From positions 167,501-231,500 of the forward strand of contig CAJNDS010001557.1 in the NCBI GenBank assembly GCA_905221605.1: a stretch of DNA of 64,000 nucleotides, given 5' to 3'. Each line of letters starts with the position of its first letter. Within the stretch, counting starts at the first letter, position 1. This stretch comes from Symbiodinium natans (Eukaryota; Sar; Dinophyceae; Suessiales; Symbiodiniaceae). Below, one piece after another: positions 53,870-63,202 of this stretch. The notes beneath the pieces were generated by a model. The model ran no database searches. It saw only the letters and a program-made list of their open reading frames with translations, and was not told where the DNA came from. Both the position numbers and the translations under genes were made by a program.

Positions 53870-54858
53870 GCGTCCAAGTGAGTGACCTTGGGAAACGCAG
53901 GAATGTTGATCTTGTCGGCTTCTCTTCGGGATATCTTTGGCCCTTCGGTGTAATCAAGTCCATCTTCGGGTCCAGATCCACCGCCACCTCCTCCACCACC
54001 ACCGTGGGGAGAAGAGTCTGGATTGCCACCACCATCACCTCCTCCACCCCCTTTCTTGATTGGCTTCCAGGATCCGGGGTCTGTTTTGTCTCCGTCCTCT
54101 TCTGGTTCGCCTTCCTCCTCGTTCTCTCCCTCTTCACCCTCATTCTCTTGCTCCTGTTCTTCAGCAATTGTACGCCATTGATCTCGTTCACGACGAAGAC
54201 GAGCTTCGGTGTCTCTCATTCTGCTCATTTCTTCCCGAAGATCATCCATTTGCCTTCGTAAAGCTTCTTGCTGAACAGTTGTCGAAGCGTTTGCGCGAGG
54301 ATCTTGAGGATGATTGGGAGCATTCGGAGGAATCTCTGAAGCCATTCCCGGCGTGACCTCGCCCGTATGCCGCGAACGCGATGGTTGCCGCACACACTGG
54401 TAGGACGTGGACGCCGTAGGTGGATCAGCAAGTAACTGTGAGGTGTGTGGTCTGGTAGCCAAGCCAGGAGGCAAGTCCAGCAAACCTGTCGTGAACATCC
54501 TTCCCGGAACCAGGTTGGGAACTGATGGTACTTCTGGAACGAGAACGGGAGGTCCACCAAATAACGATGTCCTTGTAGAAGTCGGTCGGCTTTCTGCCAC
54601 TGGAATAGGTGGTCCTCCGAACAACGATGGCCTCGTGGGAAGAGCCGGGGGACCCGAACCCTCCTTTGAGGCATCTCCACCCTGGGAATGAGCCGGCGAA
54701 GCCGAACCCACCCCAGGAATGGTGTTCTGGACCCATGTCTTGAACCTCGATTCCGTCATAGATGACATTGGCACATCACGATCAACTTCTTCCGGACTGC
54801 TGTAAGCTTGGGTTATTCCTGAACGGGATTGAACGCTTTGTGGACGCGAATTATGCAC
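53716..54858 (-). CDS. Gag, middle segment (-1 frame)
   Basis: This frame is open from just after a TAG (about 54862) and continues the polyprotein. It has a Pro/Gly-rich region with a repeated SLFGGPP motif, a short coiled coil, an acidic Glu-rich tract, a glycine tract, and then a capsid-like stretch containing HLDAWQAAVTTNVLAAC. Coding sense stops at about 53815. Beyond that the frame reads nonsense while the next -1 frame picks up with DWIKWLQE. The 3' 100 bases of this reading frame are therefore a shadow. A single-base change, an assembly error or a recoding event would each explain it. Confidence 0.65.
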   Translation of the reverse strand: MHNSRPQSVQSRSGITQAYSSPEEVDRDVPMSSMTESRFKTWVQNTIPGVGSASPAHSQGGDASKEGSGPPALPTRPSLFGGPPIPVAESRPTSTRTSLFGGPPVLVPEVPSVPNLVPGRMFTTGLLDLPPGLATRPHTSQLLADPPTASTSYQCVRQPSRSRHTGEVTPGMASEIPPNAPNHPQDPRANASTTVQQEALRRQMDDLREEMSRMRDTEARLRRERDQWRTIAEEQEQENEGEEGENEEEGEPEEDGDKTDPGSWKPIKKGGGGGDGGGNPDSSPHGGGGGGGGGSGPEDGLDYTEGPKISRREADKINIPAFPKVTHLDAWQAAVTTNVLAACADTIKATGSNGCKSLSSRCRMLKGSMTRDMSSSEAST

Positions 54859-56225
54859 ACCCTAGGCACAGAAGAAACATTATCCCACTCAGACGTTCCG
54901 GCTGACGTAGGTCGGTTGTACGTTTGAACCTGTCTCGCAGCATCCAATTCCGATGTCAGTCGTCGATTGACGTCCTCATGAGATTGGCATTCCGCTCGTA
55001 CCCTTTGCAGCTCCTCATGGATGCTAGGCAACGAAGCATGTTGGCCTTCCAATCGCTGCTCCATTTCGTGCACAGCTTGTCTCAAAGCAGCTGCTCTTTC
55101 TTCTTCTTCGTGGTACTGAACGATGACGCCATGAATGTTCACGTTCAAGAGCCTGGTCTGATCGCGTTCATCCTGCAATGCCACGCTCTCATGATGAGCA
55201 TATTCTCGCATCTCGCTCTTCTGCTTCTCGGATGCTTCACGTGCAAACTCGGAGGTTCGCAGCTGATCTTCCATCTGGGCCACAATGATTTCGGCTTGTT
55301 GTAGATCGGCTCGCCTTCTCAGATTTTCATGTGCTCGAATGTTCAGCTCCTCTGTAAGTCGCTGATATTCTCGAGCTATCGTGTTTCCTTCACCATGGGC
55401 CGCTTCTTCCACGTTGACCATGTACTGCGCCATCTCGCGTTGCTGGTGCATCAACTGCTCCTGAGTCATCGTCGCTTGGTGATGATTGTCGGCAGCATGT
55501 TGCTCCAGCGTTGCGATCGTGGCACCAACGACTTGCTCACGTTCAGCGAGTGTAGCTTCGTGACGTTGATGGATATGAGCAGCCAGTTGCGCGTTCTGAT
55601 CACGTTCGCGTTCTAGCTGCTCGATCCTGAGTGATGCCCCATAGTCTTCCTGTTGCATCTCCTCGATCTTCAGTCGCAACATGGCAATGACCTCTCCCAT
55701 TTCCCGCCTTTCGCCTTCTTCCCGGATTCGTTCCGCTAGAGGGTTAGCAGACTCAACCGGGGGACCCGAATCAAGCCCGCTCCTACCGCCAGCCGGAGGT
55801 TCCGAACTGGGGAGGCCGGTACCCAAAAGAGGGCCACCGTACCCTCTTCGCGGTGACGTTTCCGGTCGTCCGGCGTCCGGCGAGGATCGTGGAGAGATTC
55901 GTGGAGAAGTGCCTCTTCTTCGTCGTGGAGTACTTGGAGTGTTGGATCTCTTTGATGTTCGTTCCGATGATTGTCTGGAAGTGGATCTGAGGCGTGAAAC
56001 TTGACTCATCTTCGAGTTTCCATCTTCACGCAGTACGCTCAAACCACTTCTGGTTCGTGCGGGTGCCTTCGCAACCGCGACCAGCTCAACGGCATCATCT
56101 GATGATGTAACCGCATCTGTGTCGGCGCAGCCTGTGCTTTCGCCCAATGCAGGTGCAGCAATAGCATCACCATCACCGAAGGTCATGGTTGTGTCGGCAC
56201 TCGACGACGAGGTTGGCAGTGCCAT
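54813..56225 (-). CDS. Gag, N-terminal coiled-coil segment
   Basis: A 470-residue open frame starts at the first ATG after the 5' LTR and primer site. The first 170 residues are Ser/Arg/Pro-rich and probably disordered. Residues about 170-440 are rich in Glu, Gln, Arg and Ala in a heptad-like spacing and look like a long coiled coil. The frame runs into a stop at 54813, but the next Gag segment is open in the -1 frame and overlaps it by about 45 bases. I infer that this is the beginning of the retrotransposon polyprotein, with a frame break or shift at the overlap. No slippery heptamer is visible there. Its likely role is assembly of virus-like particles. Confidence 0.75.
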   Translation of the reverse strand: MALPTSSSSADTTMTFGDGDAIAAPALGESTGCADTDAVTSSDDAVELVAVAKAPARTRSGLSVLREDGNSKMSQVSRLRSTSRQSSERTSKRSNTPSTPRRRRGTSPRISPRSSPDAGRPETSPRRGYGGPLLGTGLPSSEPPAGGRSGLDSGPPVESANPLAERIREEGERREMGEVIAMLRLKIEEMQQEDYGASLRIEQLERERDQNAQLAAHIHQRHEATLAEREQVVGATIATLEQHAADNHHQATMTQEQLMHQQREMAQYMVNVEEAAHGEGNTIAREYQRLTEELNIRAHENLRRRADLQQAEIIVAQMEDQLRTSEFAREASEKQKSEMREYAHHESVALQDERDQTRLLNVNIHGVIVQYHEEEERAAALRQAVHEMEQRLEGQHASLPSIHEELQRVRAECQSHEDVNRRLTSELDAARQVQTYNRPTSAGTSEWDNVSSVPRVCIIRVHKAFNPVQE

Positions 56226-56265
56226 AGCTCAGCCCGTACAGTAGTCGCAAGTCGCAACCGCTATA

Positions 56266-56277
56266 CGGCTGATAACC
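56266..56277 (-). other. Putative half-tRNA primer-binding site
   Basis: Immediately inside the 5' LTR the sense strand reads GGTTATCAGCCG. This is not the usual complement of a tRNA 3' end. It resembles the sites of copia and Ty5, where an initiator-tRNA anticodon half is the primer (Ty5-like form GGTTATGAGCCC, two differences). The complement ends CTGATAACC, like an anticodon loop with anticodon GAU. The primer identity is inferred. Confidence 0.5.
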
Positions 56278-56567
56278 TGCGTGAGGTCGGGTAGTTGCTT
56301 GCACTACGCTTTGGCTCCTCACCAGCCAAATGGTCTCGCACTTGTTTTCTGCACTGATGTTCGCCTTCAGTCTCCGTCTCGTGCACCCGGGCGGTTTCCA
56401 GTTACGCTATTGCGCTTACTTCCAACCTATGGGTGACCTACACTCTAGGGATTACTTGAGCCAAAATGGTGAACAGGCCACGGCGTTCTAAGGTGGTTTC
56501 CCCGATGTGCGGCGGAGCCGACACAAAGGGGTTCCCAAAATGTGCTGTGGTTCGGGGATCATTCACA
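56278..56567 (-). repeat. 5' LTR of the retrotransposon (290 bp)
   Basis: This copy matches 4697-4986 base for base by eye and has TG...CA termini. It lies 52 bp upstream of the first Gag codon, which identifies it as the 5' LTR of a minus-strand element. At 56455-56469 it contains a sense-oriented match to the 3' part of the dinoflagellate spliced leader. Confidence 0.92.
56455..56469 (-). promoter_or_regulatory. Spliced-leader relic in the 5' LTR
   Basis: The minus strand reads CCATTTTGGCTCAAG, a perfect match to the last 15 nt of the dinoflagellate trans-spliced leader. It is in the sense of the polyprotein. This truncated form is the one left when a leader-bearing mRNA is reverse transcribed and later re-spliced at the AG inside the old leader. 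It may mark the start of the R region. Whether it is functional is inference. Confidence 0.75.
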
Positions 56568-56572
56568 GTGAG
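56568..56572. other. Target-site duplication GTGAG (right)
   Basis: GTGAG abuts the outer end of the 5' LTR and pairs with the copy at 4692-4696, confirming that the two LTRs bound one insertion 51.9 kb long. Confidence 0.85.
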
Positions 56573-57090
56573 GGCTTGTATAGGACTTAGGGTTTAGGGT
56601 CTCGTTCATGTTCTCAACGCGCCTAAACCTTAAACTGAAACATCGTCTTCGACGTGTGGTGCCTCACCACATGGTGAACTGCTTATCCGAGCGAGTGCTG
56701 CTGAGGTAAAGATTACGGGCCCTCATGGAGGATTAGGATGCTTACGCTCTGCGGAATAGCGAAGCTAAAGAGTGTAGTCCGAGTAACCTAGGTACCCCAT
56801 GTGCCTCAACTATCGATGTACTTCCTTGGTCAAGGGCCTAAACCTAGCCCCGAACCCTAAACCCTAAACCCGAAACCCTAAACCTTATAAAGCCTAAACC
56901 CTGCGAAGAACACGTCTAAGATGAGTGGCCTTGGAAGGCGGAGATACATTATCGCCGGGGCAATGAAGCAAGTGGGAGTGGCGAACACCTGGCTGGCTTT
57001 GGGGTTTGGGGCTTAGGGTTTGGGGTTCAAGGTTTGGGGTTTAGGGAAGTTTAGGGTTTAGGACCTTCGAAATGCTGAACAAGTGCAGGT

Positions 57091-57251
57091 CAAGAGTTAG
57101 GCTACCCGCACACCCAAACCCTGTAAACCCTATAAACCCTATAGGCATACGTATGGAGAAGAGAGGACGGAGTTAGGCTACCCGAAGCCCCAAACCCTAA
57201 ACCCTACAAACCCCATAAACCCTATAAGCATACGCATGGAGAAGAGAGGAC
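57091..57251. repeat. Tandem duplication of about 80 bp
   Basis: Two copies run from AGTTAGGCTACCCG through CCCTATA(G/A)GCATACG to GGAGAAGAGAGGACG, each enclosing a short CCCTAAA/CCCTATA run. Confidence 0.75.
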
Positions 57252-57412
57252 GCCAAGCTCAGCATAAGAGTTTAGGGTTCAGGGTGTAGGGTCTGGGTGA
57301 AGGGCGGAAGGGGGGGGGGGGAGGGCGGAAGGGGGGAGGGGCAAAATGGAGGGGGGTGGAGGGACTGTGGGTTCAAGCGAGGACTTACTAAGTTAGTAAG
57401 GAAATTCAATCC

Positions 57413-57549
57413 CCTATTAGACCTCCGTCTCCCCCAGACCTCCGCACTTTCAACAATGACTTGAAAGCATTCGTAAGGAGTTGGAAGCATCTCCGAAGTC
57501 TCACTCCCCCCTATCTCCCTGTAAGCCACAAACGAAAAGCTCTCGGAAA
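57413..57549 (-). CDS. Possible host exon
   Basis: Open sense SFVAYREIGGSETSEMLP then TPYECFQVIVESAEVWG. Boundaries not defined. G-rich tracts follow at 57310-57350. Confidence 0.4.
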
Positions 57550-57559
57550 AAGAACCTTC

Positions 57560-58640
57560 CAAACCCTATAGCTATATACCCCTACTCAACATCTAGAAAC
57601 CCTCATAGAGCGCGTTGACAACCAGAACCGGTGTTGAACATGGGTAAACTAAACCGTAATCCCCAAAAAAGCCTCTCCCTAAACCCTCATCCCTAACCCC
57701 TCCACCCTGAACACGACAAAATTCCTGAAAAGGCTCTAGGGTTTATGGCTTAGGGTTTTGGGTTTAGGGTTTAGGGGGTTCCTCCAAACATCAAGTCCGT
57801 GCCGGGGCCGCCGAGCCGTTGTAGGCGAGGACGGTGCTGACTTGCTCAGCAGCCGCTGCAACGCCTTGAACTAAGGTTCGGGGTTCAGGACGTTGACTAG
57901 GGAATTGTTGCAATGATTCTTACTATTGTTACTGACAGTAGTTATTTAGTATGATTTTGGTATTTCTATTACCAAATTATCTTTTGCGACGTTTCTATAT
58001 ATATATATGTGTGTACTCGTTCATTGCTGTGTTACTGTTGTTTTGTTGGGGGGATTGGGTTCCAAGGTGTCAAGGTTTGGGATTGTAGGGGTTCGCTCAA
58101 GGTACCAAAGGCTTAGGGCTTTGTTTTTTTGGGGTTTTGGTGTCGGGTTTCGAGCTTTGCGAGGTCTGGGCTAAAGGGGCGAAGGTTGCTGAATGCTTTG
58201 AAGGGTTCAGGAGTCAGATGAGGAGTTGAGGGATTTAGGGTTGTAGGGCTGCGGGGGTTGCAGGGATGAGGGCTTCAGGATTTAGGTGTCACAGGCTAAT
58301 TTTCACGCACTCACGCAGAACTACCGAGGACGCCCGCAGAGTCTAAGTTGCATTACTGCCTGGATAGTGGGGTTTCCTGGGTACTATCACCACGCGCTCC
58401 TGGGAGTCCCCAGAAAGACCGATAAGCCCTACAGCAAACTCCAGAGAGTTGGAACATGTTTTTGAGGATGCTTAGAGCTGGGATCCCCTTTATAAGGGTG
58501 TAGGGTTTTTCGGTTTAGGGTTTAGGGTTTAGGGTTTAGGGTTTAGGGTTTAGGGTTTAGGGTTTAGGGTTTAGGGTACTTTTTGGGGTATGGGGAGAAG
58601 GATGTTCCAACGTTTTGGAGTTCACAAGCGTTTACCCTAA
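57560..58640. other. Stretch with no supported gene
   Basis: Contains scattered TTTAGGG-like motifs, an AT run near 58000 and a proper TTTAGGG array at 58515-58576, followed by an opposed CCCTAAA array at 58632-58682. I see no firm exon. Confidence 0.45.
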
Positions 58641-59043
58641 ACCCTAAACCCTAAACCCTAAACCCTAAACCCTAAACCCTAAGCCATCCCCACAGGCCCA
58701 TGTACTCATGTAGTAAATACCTGGGCCCTAAAGCTGCTCTGGTACCCCTTGAAAGCCCAAGTTTAGGGTTTAGGGGTTTAAGGTTTTAGGGTTTAGGGTC
58801 ACGGACTCTTGGGGCATTGTCCCAGCCTGGAACCCCAAACCCTATGCATGAAGCGGGCCTTAGGGCCCCAACCCTCCATAAACCTCCTGAAATCTCTGAA
58901 CTCGAGACACTGATCCCTTAGCTGCACCCCATCCTCCCTAGCCCTAAACCCCAAAACCTGAACCTGAACCCCAAAAACCCTAGTCAGACTGGCCTCAGAA
59001 CCCTAAACCCTAAACCCTAAACCCTAAACCCTAAACCCTAAAC

Positions 59044-59145
59044 CCTTCAGATTCATCCCCCGGTGGTCTTGGCCTAGGCAAAAAGCCGTGAGGGCCGTGG
59101 AGATGGTGATTCGCCAAAGGCGAGTCATCTCCTCAAGAATTCCCC
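59044..59145 (-). CDS. Host exon bounded on both sides by telomere motif
   Basis: Open sense ILEEMTRLWRITISTALT then AFCLGQDHRGMNL. The acceptor is TTTAG|GG (from the 59146-59214 array) and the donor is G|GTTTAGGG (into the 58999-59043 array). Confidence 0.55.
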
Positions 59146-59418
59146 CTAAACCCTAAACCCTAAACCCTAAACCCTAAACCCTAAACCCTAAACCCTAAAC
59201 CCTAAACCCTAAATTCGGGTCTGCAGGCGCTTCGCAGGCGGCTTTTTGGGGGGGTTCAGGCGGGGTGGGGGGCCCTCAAGAGGGAGTTGATCTAGGGTTT
59301 AGGGTTTAGGGTTCAGGGTTTAGGGTTTAGGGTTTAGGGTTTAGGGCTTAGGGTTTAGGGGATCTAGGGTTTAGGGTTTAGGCCATTCCCTAGAAGGAGG
59401 AGATTACTAGAAACAGAC

Positions 59419-59540
59419 TTTCAAACAAGAGCCACGACTGCGAGTCTCAACTGTGGCTCGGCAGTATTCCTTGCCATGTAGAGCCACCCCCGAAGTCGAG
59501 GAGTTCTCGGTGTCCCAGCGTCTCAGAAATTTGGGGGGAG
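59419..59540 (-). CDS. Host exon
   Basis: Open sense PPKFLRRWDTENSSTSGVAL then HGKEYCRATVETRSRGSC, after CTAG and before GTCTGT. It reads like ordinary soluble protein sequence; family not recognised. Confidence 0.55.
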
Positions 59541-59639
59541 CTAGTCGTGGCTAGCAGGGCTTTTTACCCTTAAACCCTAAACCCTAAACCCTAAAGCCTA
59601 AAGCCTAAACCCTAAACCCTAAACCCTAAGCTGACAAAC

Positions 59640-59714
59640 ACAAGTGAGTGTCTGAGGATTCAGAGGCGCATGGGCCAAGGAACCATCGTCCCACTCTTGA
59701 AGCTCCCACAGCTT
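59640..59714 (-). CDS. Host mini-exon
   Basis: Open sense KLWELQEWDDGSLAHAPL then NPQTL. Donor ambiguous (GTTTGT possible). Arrays of opposite orientation lie on the two sides. Confidence 0.5.
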
Positions 59715-59786
59715 CTTTCGGAGGGTTTAGGGTTTAGGGTTTAGGGTTTAGGGTTTAGGGTTTAGGGTTTAGGGTTTAGGGCTTAC

Positions 59787-59821
59787 CCGAAGGTCATCTA
59801 GATACTTGCTGCCAAGGACTG
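59787..59821 (-). CDS. Host mini-exon
   Basis: Open sense AVLGSKYLDDLR, ending at GTAAGC, which runs straight into CCCTAAACCC repeats (59722-59785). Confidence 0.45.
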
Positions 59822-60299
59822 CTTGGGGTTTTTGGAGTTTTAGGGTTGATTTCAGGTTTAGGATTCAGGGTTCAGTGCTTGGGGATCGTGCAAGGTCTAG
59901 GGCTTAGGGAAAGCGGGAACGTCCCAAAACAAATCCCACTAAACACTCCGAGCATCCCGGACTTCTCTCAAAACACCCAACCTCCCCCAACACCACCATG
60001 AGCATCTAATAGCCAAGCCTTGAAGAACCAACAAGGGCATACATAACATACACAAACCACCTAACCCCAGAATAAAAATAGGGGTAAAAGCAAAATAAAC
60101 CAACAAGAAACCCTCACCACTGAAAACCCCGATAGCCTGGTAGCCTAAACCTTAAACCCTAAACCCTAAACCCTAAACCCCAAAATCCTAAACCCTAAAC
60201 CCAAAGGAGGCTGAGGCCCGGGACCAGGCCCCGCGGGAGCAGGAAGAGGTTAAAGGCGGCGGCCCTGCACAAGCTGCGCATTGGGCATGGGGAGGAAGG

Positions 60300-60410
60300 G
60301 TTTAGGGTTTAGGGTTTAGGGTTTAGGGTTTAGGGTTTAGGGTGTAGGGTTTAGGGTGTAGGGTGTAGGGTTTAGGGTGTAGGGTGTAGGGTGTAGGATT
60401 TAGGGTGGAT
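60300..60410. repeat. TTTAGGG array with TGTAGGG variants
   Basis: About 15 units; the 3' half alternates TTTAGGG and TGTAGGG. Confidence 0.9.
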
Positions 60411-60492
60411 AGGGATTGGTTTGTTGGGCGTAGGGCCCTGGGCCTCAACTCTGAAGCCCCATAAATGAAGTTGATGCCCGATTATGGGATGC

Positions 60493-60594
60493 CTGGGTGA
60501 AAAGGCTGTTGCATCGCGGCTTTTACATTCGTGCGCCCGAAGTCCTGCATGTGCATCGTTTTGAAACGGCTCTGTGGGCGCCATGTCTCCAAAA
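60493..60594 (-). CDS. Host mini-exon, possible GC donor
   Basis: Open sense LETWRPQSRFKTMHMQDF then GRTNVKAAMQQPFHP after a CCCCCAG acceptor. The 3' end CAG|GCATCC would be a GC donor, a type known in dinoflagellates. Confidence 0.45.
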
Positions 60595-60809
60595 CTGGGG
60601 GTTTTCGGGCTTTAGGGTTTTGGGAGCCAGGGTTTTAGGGCTTAGGTATTCTAATATGGGGTACGATAATCCCGATTAAGGACTGTCAGTAGAAGTGCGA
60701 ACATCCCAAGTTTTAGGGTTTAAGGGTGCTTACTTAGGTTACAAGCCTAAACCTTAAACCCTAAACCCTAAACCTTAAACCCTAAACCCTAAACCCTAAA
60801 CCCTAAAAC

Positions 60810-60891
60810 GATGTCGTTGAAGTGGCGCCTTGCCGACATCAGCATGAGGGCGTAGGTGCCACAGATCCTCGGAACCAGGAGCCTTCGAAAC
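60810..60891 (-). CDS. Host mini-exon with telomere-like donor
   Basis: Open sense RRLLVPRICGTYALMLMSA then RRHFNDI. The acceptor is AAAAG and the donor is GTTTTAGGG at the edge of the 60750-60809 array. Confidence 0.5.
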
Positions 60892-61989
60892 CTTTTAAAC
60901 CCCTGGTGGGGTTTAGGGTTTCGGGTTTAGGGTTTAGAGTTTAGGGTTCAGGGTTCAGGGTTAGGGTTTAGGGCTTAGGTCTGAGGGCTTAGGGCTTAGG
61001 GCTTAGGGCTTAGGGTTTAGGGTTTAAGGTTTCGGGTTGGGGAATTTGGATTTAGGGTTTAGGGTTTGTTGATGCCTGTATACTATCCCTCAAAGGGTTG
61101 CATATAGAGGGGTCTAAGTCGCCCATTTCCCTGCTTCCCCAGACTAGGACCTAGCCAGGAACTGGCAAGAAACACTGAGCCTTAGCTCGAGGGCTCTGGA
61201 GCTTTGCATCCACACTTTTCTGAAGCTAGACCCAAGAAGAGCGGAGCCCCTAAAAAGGTTTAGGGTTTAGGGTTTAGGGTTTAGGGTTTAGGGTACCCTT
61301 TTTGGTTTAATGGAGCTTGAAAGGGAACCTAAGCCCCCAACAAAACTCAGGGGCCCACTCTGAGTCCTAAGACGACTCTAATGCTAAGACCCCTAAACCC
61401 TAAACCGTAAATCCCTAAACCCCTAAACCCTAAATCCTCAACTCTAAGCCGGTAGGGCCCCATACCCTGAATCAACAGCAACAACCCAGACCTCAAACAT
61501 CCCTCACGCAGTACACCGGAATAAACAACAAAACAAACCTAAACCCCAAACCCTAAGCCTAAAACCCCCGTTTTGAGGAAAGAGTCAGGGTCTTAGGGTC
61601 TCAGAGTCTTAGGATTTAGGGGTTTTGGGGGTTTCGGGTCTCAGGGTCTCCAGGTGTAGCTTTGCAGTTGGGTGATGGGCCATGATGGGCCAGTGATGGG
61701 TCAACCTCACCTGAGGCTCCAAAGGGCCCGCCCGAAGTAGGCTGTACTTGCAGACGTGAGGCCCTAAACTGCCCTAAACCCTACAAGGGAGGGGCCCCCC
61801 TAGCTATGAGTAGAGATTTCCGGACCATAGACTGGCTTTTTCGGATCCGAACTTACCTTACCTACAGCTAGTGTAGTAGCCCTAAACCCTAAACCCTAGA
61901 CCCTAGACCCTAAACCCTAAAGCCTAAACCTCCTTCCCTTAACTACAGTTGGTATACTCAGGGGCCCCTCCTAGTAATTAGACCCTGTC

Positions 61990-62061
61990 TTTTTGTAGCT
62001 TTCGGAGCCATCCAAGCTGGGGGCAAGACGCGCACATCATCGTCACTCGCAGCACTGCCTG
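61990..62061 (-). CDS. Possible host mini-exon
   Basis: Open sense SAASDDDVRVLPPAWMAPK after CTAG. Another frame is also open, so the reading is uncertain. Confidence 0.35.
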
Positions 62062-62094
62062 CTAGAAATTCGGGTCGTGGGGAGTTTGGGTTCT

Positions 62095-62215
62095 GTGGTT
62101 TGGGGTTTTGGGGTTGTTGGGTTTTGGGATTTTGGGGTTTTGGGGTTTTGGGGTTTGGGGTTTGGGGTTTTGGGGTTTTGGGGTTTTGGGTTTTGGGCCT
62201 TTAGGGTTTTGGGAT
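62095..62215. repeat. TTTTGGGG-type G-rich tract
   Basis: Runs of TTTTGGGG, TTTGGGG and TTTTGGG replace the usual TTTAGGG. Open frames through it are artefacts. Confidence 0.8.
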
Positions 62216-63114
62216 TCAGGGGTTTATCTAATTGCAAAGGGTCCCCCCGTCCCCCCCCCTCCCCCGCCGCGCAGTATAAAAACCCCCCAAAACCCCAAAG
62301 GGCTTTTGGTGATAGAGGGGGGTTGGTATCGTTTGTCTGAACAAACGGCCCGTCCTTCTAGCTTGCTGGCTCAGTCATAGAGCAGGTTTCAAGCTGTCGG
62401 CCCAACAGGTTTGAGGCTTCCCTGGCCCCCTAAATTTGTAGAGATATTAAAAGGGGCGACAGCCGGACCGGGTTTTGGGGCCAGATGGTTTTCATATTAG
62501 GGGTGTATTCATATTAGGAGGAAGGGATTAAGGGGTTCAGGGGCAGGGTTTAGGGTTGGCACGCGCCAACCAAGCCCCAAAGTCCTAGTGACCCAAACAT
62601 TCTCGATTGCCTCACACGATGCTGTGCAGTTTACAGGCCTCAAAGCCCACTCTTATCTGTGTACTTCTTGTGAGGGGTTTAGGGTTTAGAGTTTAGGCTT
62701 ATACCTACTGGAATGAGGTTCCCTTTATCGTCCGTTAAAGGTTTTTCTAGAATTTCATAACTTACCCTAACTCCCTACTAAGAACCAGTAGGTAGGTATG
62801 AGGAACCTCCTTTAAGTTACCGTAAATGAGGAGACTACATAGTACACGAATATAGGGAACTTGAGAAACTTACCATAGACAGGGGGCATTTAGTCCATAA
62901 TGCTGCAGAGTATCCTTGTTGTAATGGCTCAATGTGATTTAAGCCCATTTAAGCCCTGAAAACAAACCCAGTTCTACGTACGCTATGGACGTTTTGGGCT
63001 CCCAAATTTTCAGTTTAGCGCAGCAAAGGTAGAATATTGGTTTTCGAAAGGCTAATTCTGAAACCGAAACCCTGACCCCGAAAGGAACATAACTCGCTGA
63101 ACCCTACCCTAAAC

Positions 63115-63202
63115 CCTGGCAGAGGGCGTCGCGAGCAAGTTGTCGTCGGCGCGGAAGTTCTCTGAGAAGTCGCTCTTTGTCGACGACCCTTGGTGTTTCA
63201 TA
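63115..63202 (-). CDS. Host mini-exon with GTTTAGGG donor
   Basis: Open sense KHQGSSTKSDFSENFRAD then DNLLATPSAR after TATAG. It ends at the donor GTTTAGGG (63114 downward). Confidence 0.5.

Larger units (their letters stand above)
4697..56567 (-). mobile_element. Giant copia-class LTR retrotransposon with two nested insertions
   Basis: The element is bounded by two 290-bp direct repeats that start TG and end CA and that I read as identical. GTGAG lies immediately outside both ends as a 5-bp target-site duplication. In the minus-strand sense the order is 5' LTR, primer-binding site, Gag, protease, integrase, reverse transcriptase, RNase H, extra domains, polypurine tract, 3' LTR. Integrase before reverse transcriptase is the Ty1/copia order. 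Total length is 51,871 bp. Subtracting a 3,587-bp insert plus its 12-bp duplication and a 28,262-bp insert plus its 4-bp duplication leaves 20,006 bp, several times a usual copia element of about 5 kb. Identical LTRs imply recent insertion, yet the copy carries two nested insertions and two frame breaks in Gag, so it is probably not autonomous now. Confidence 0.9.

Noticed and set aside
4697-56567. Two independent elements sharing an LTR by chance
   Set aside because: The matching 5-bp duplications at the outer ends and the in-frame joins across both inserts fit a single insertion.
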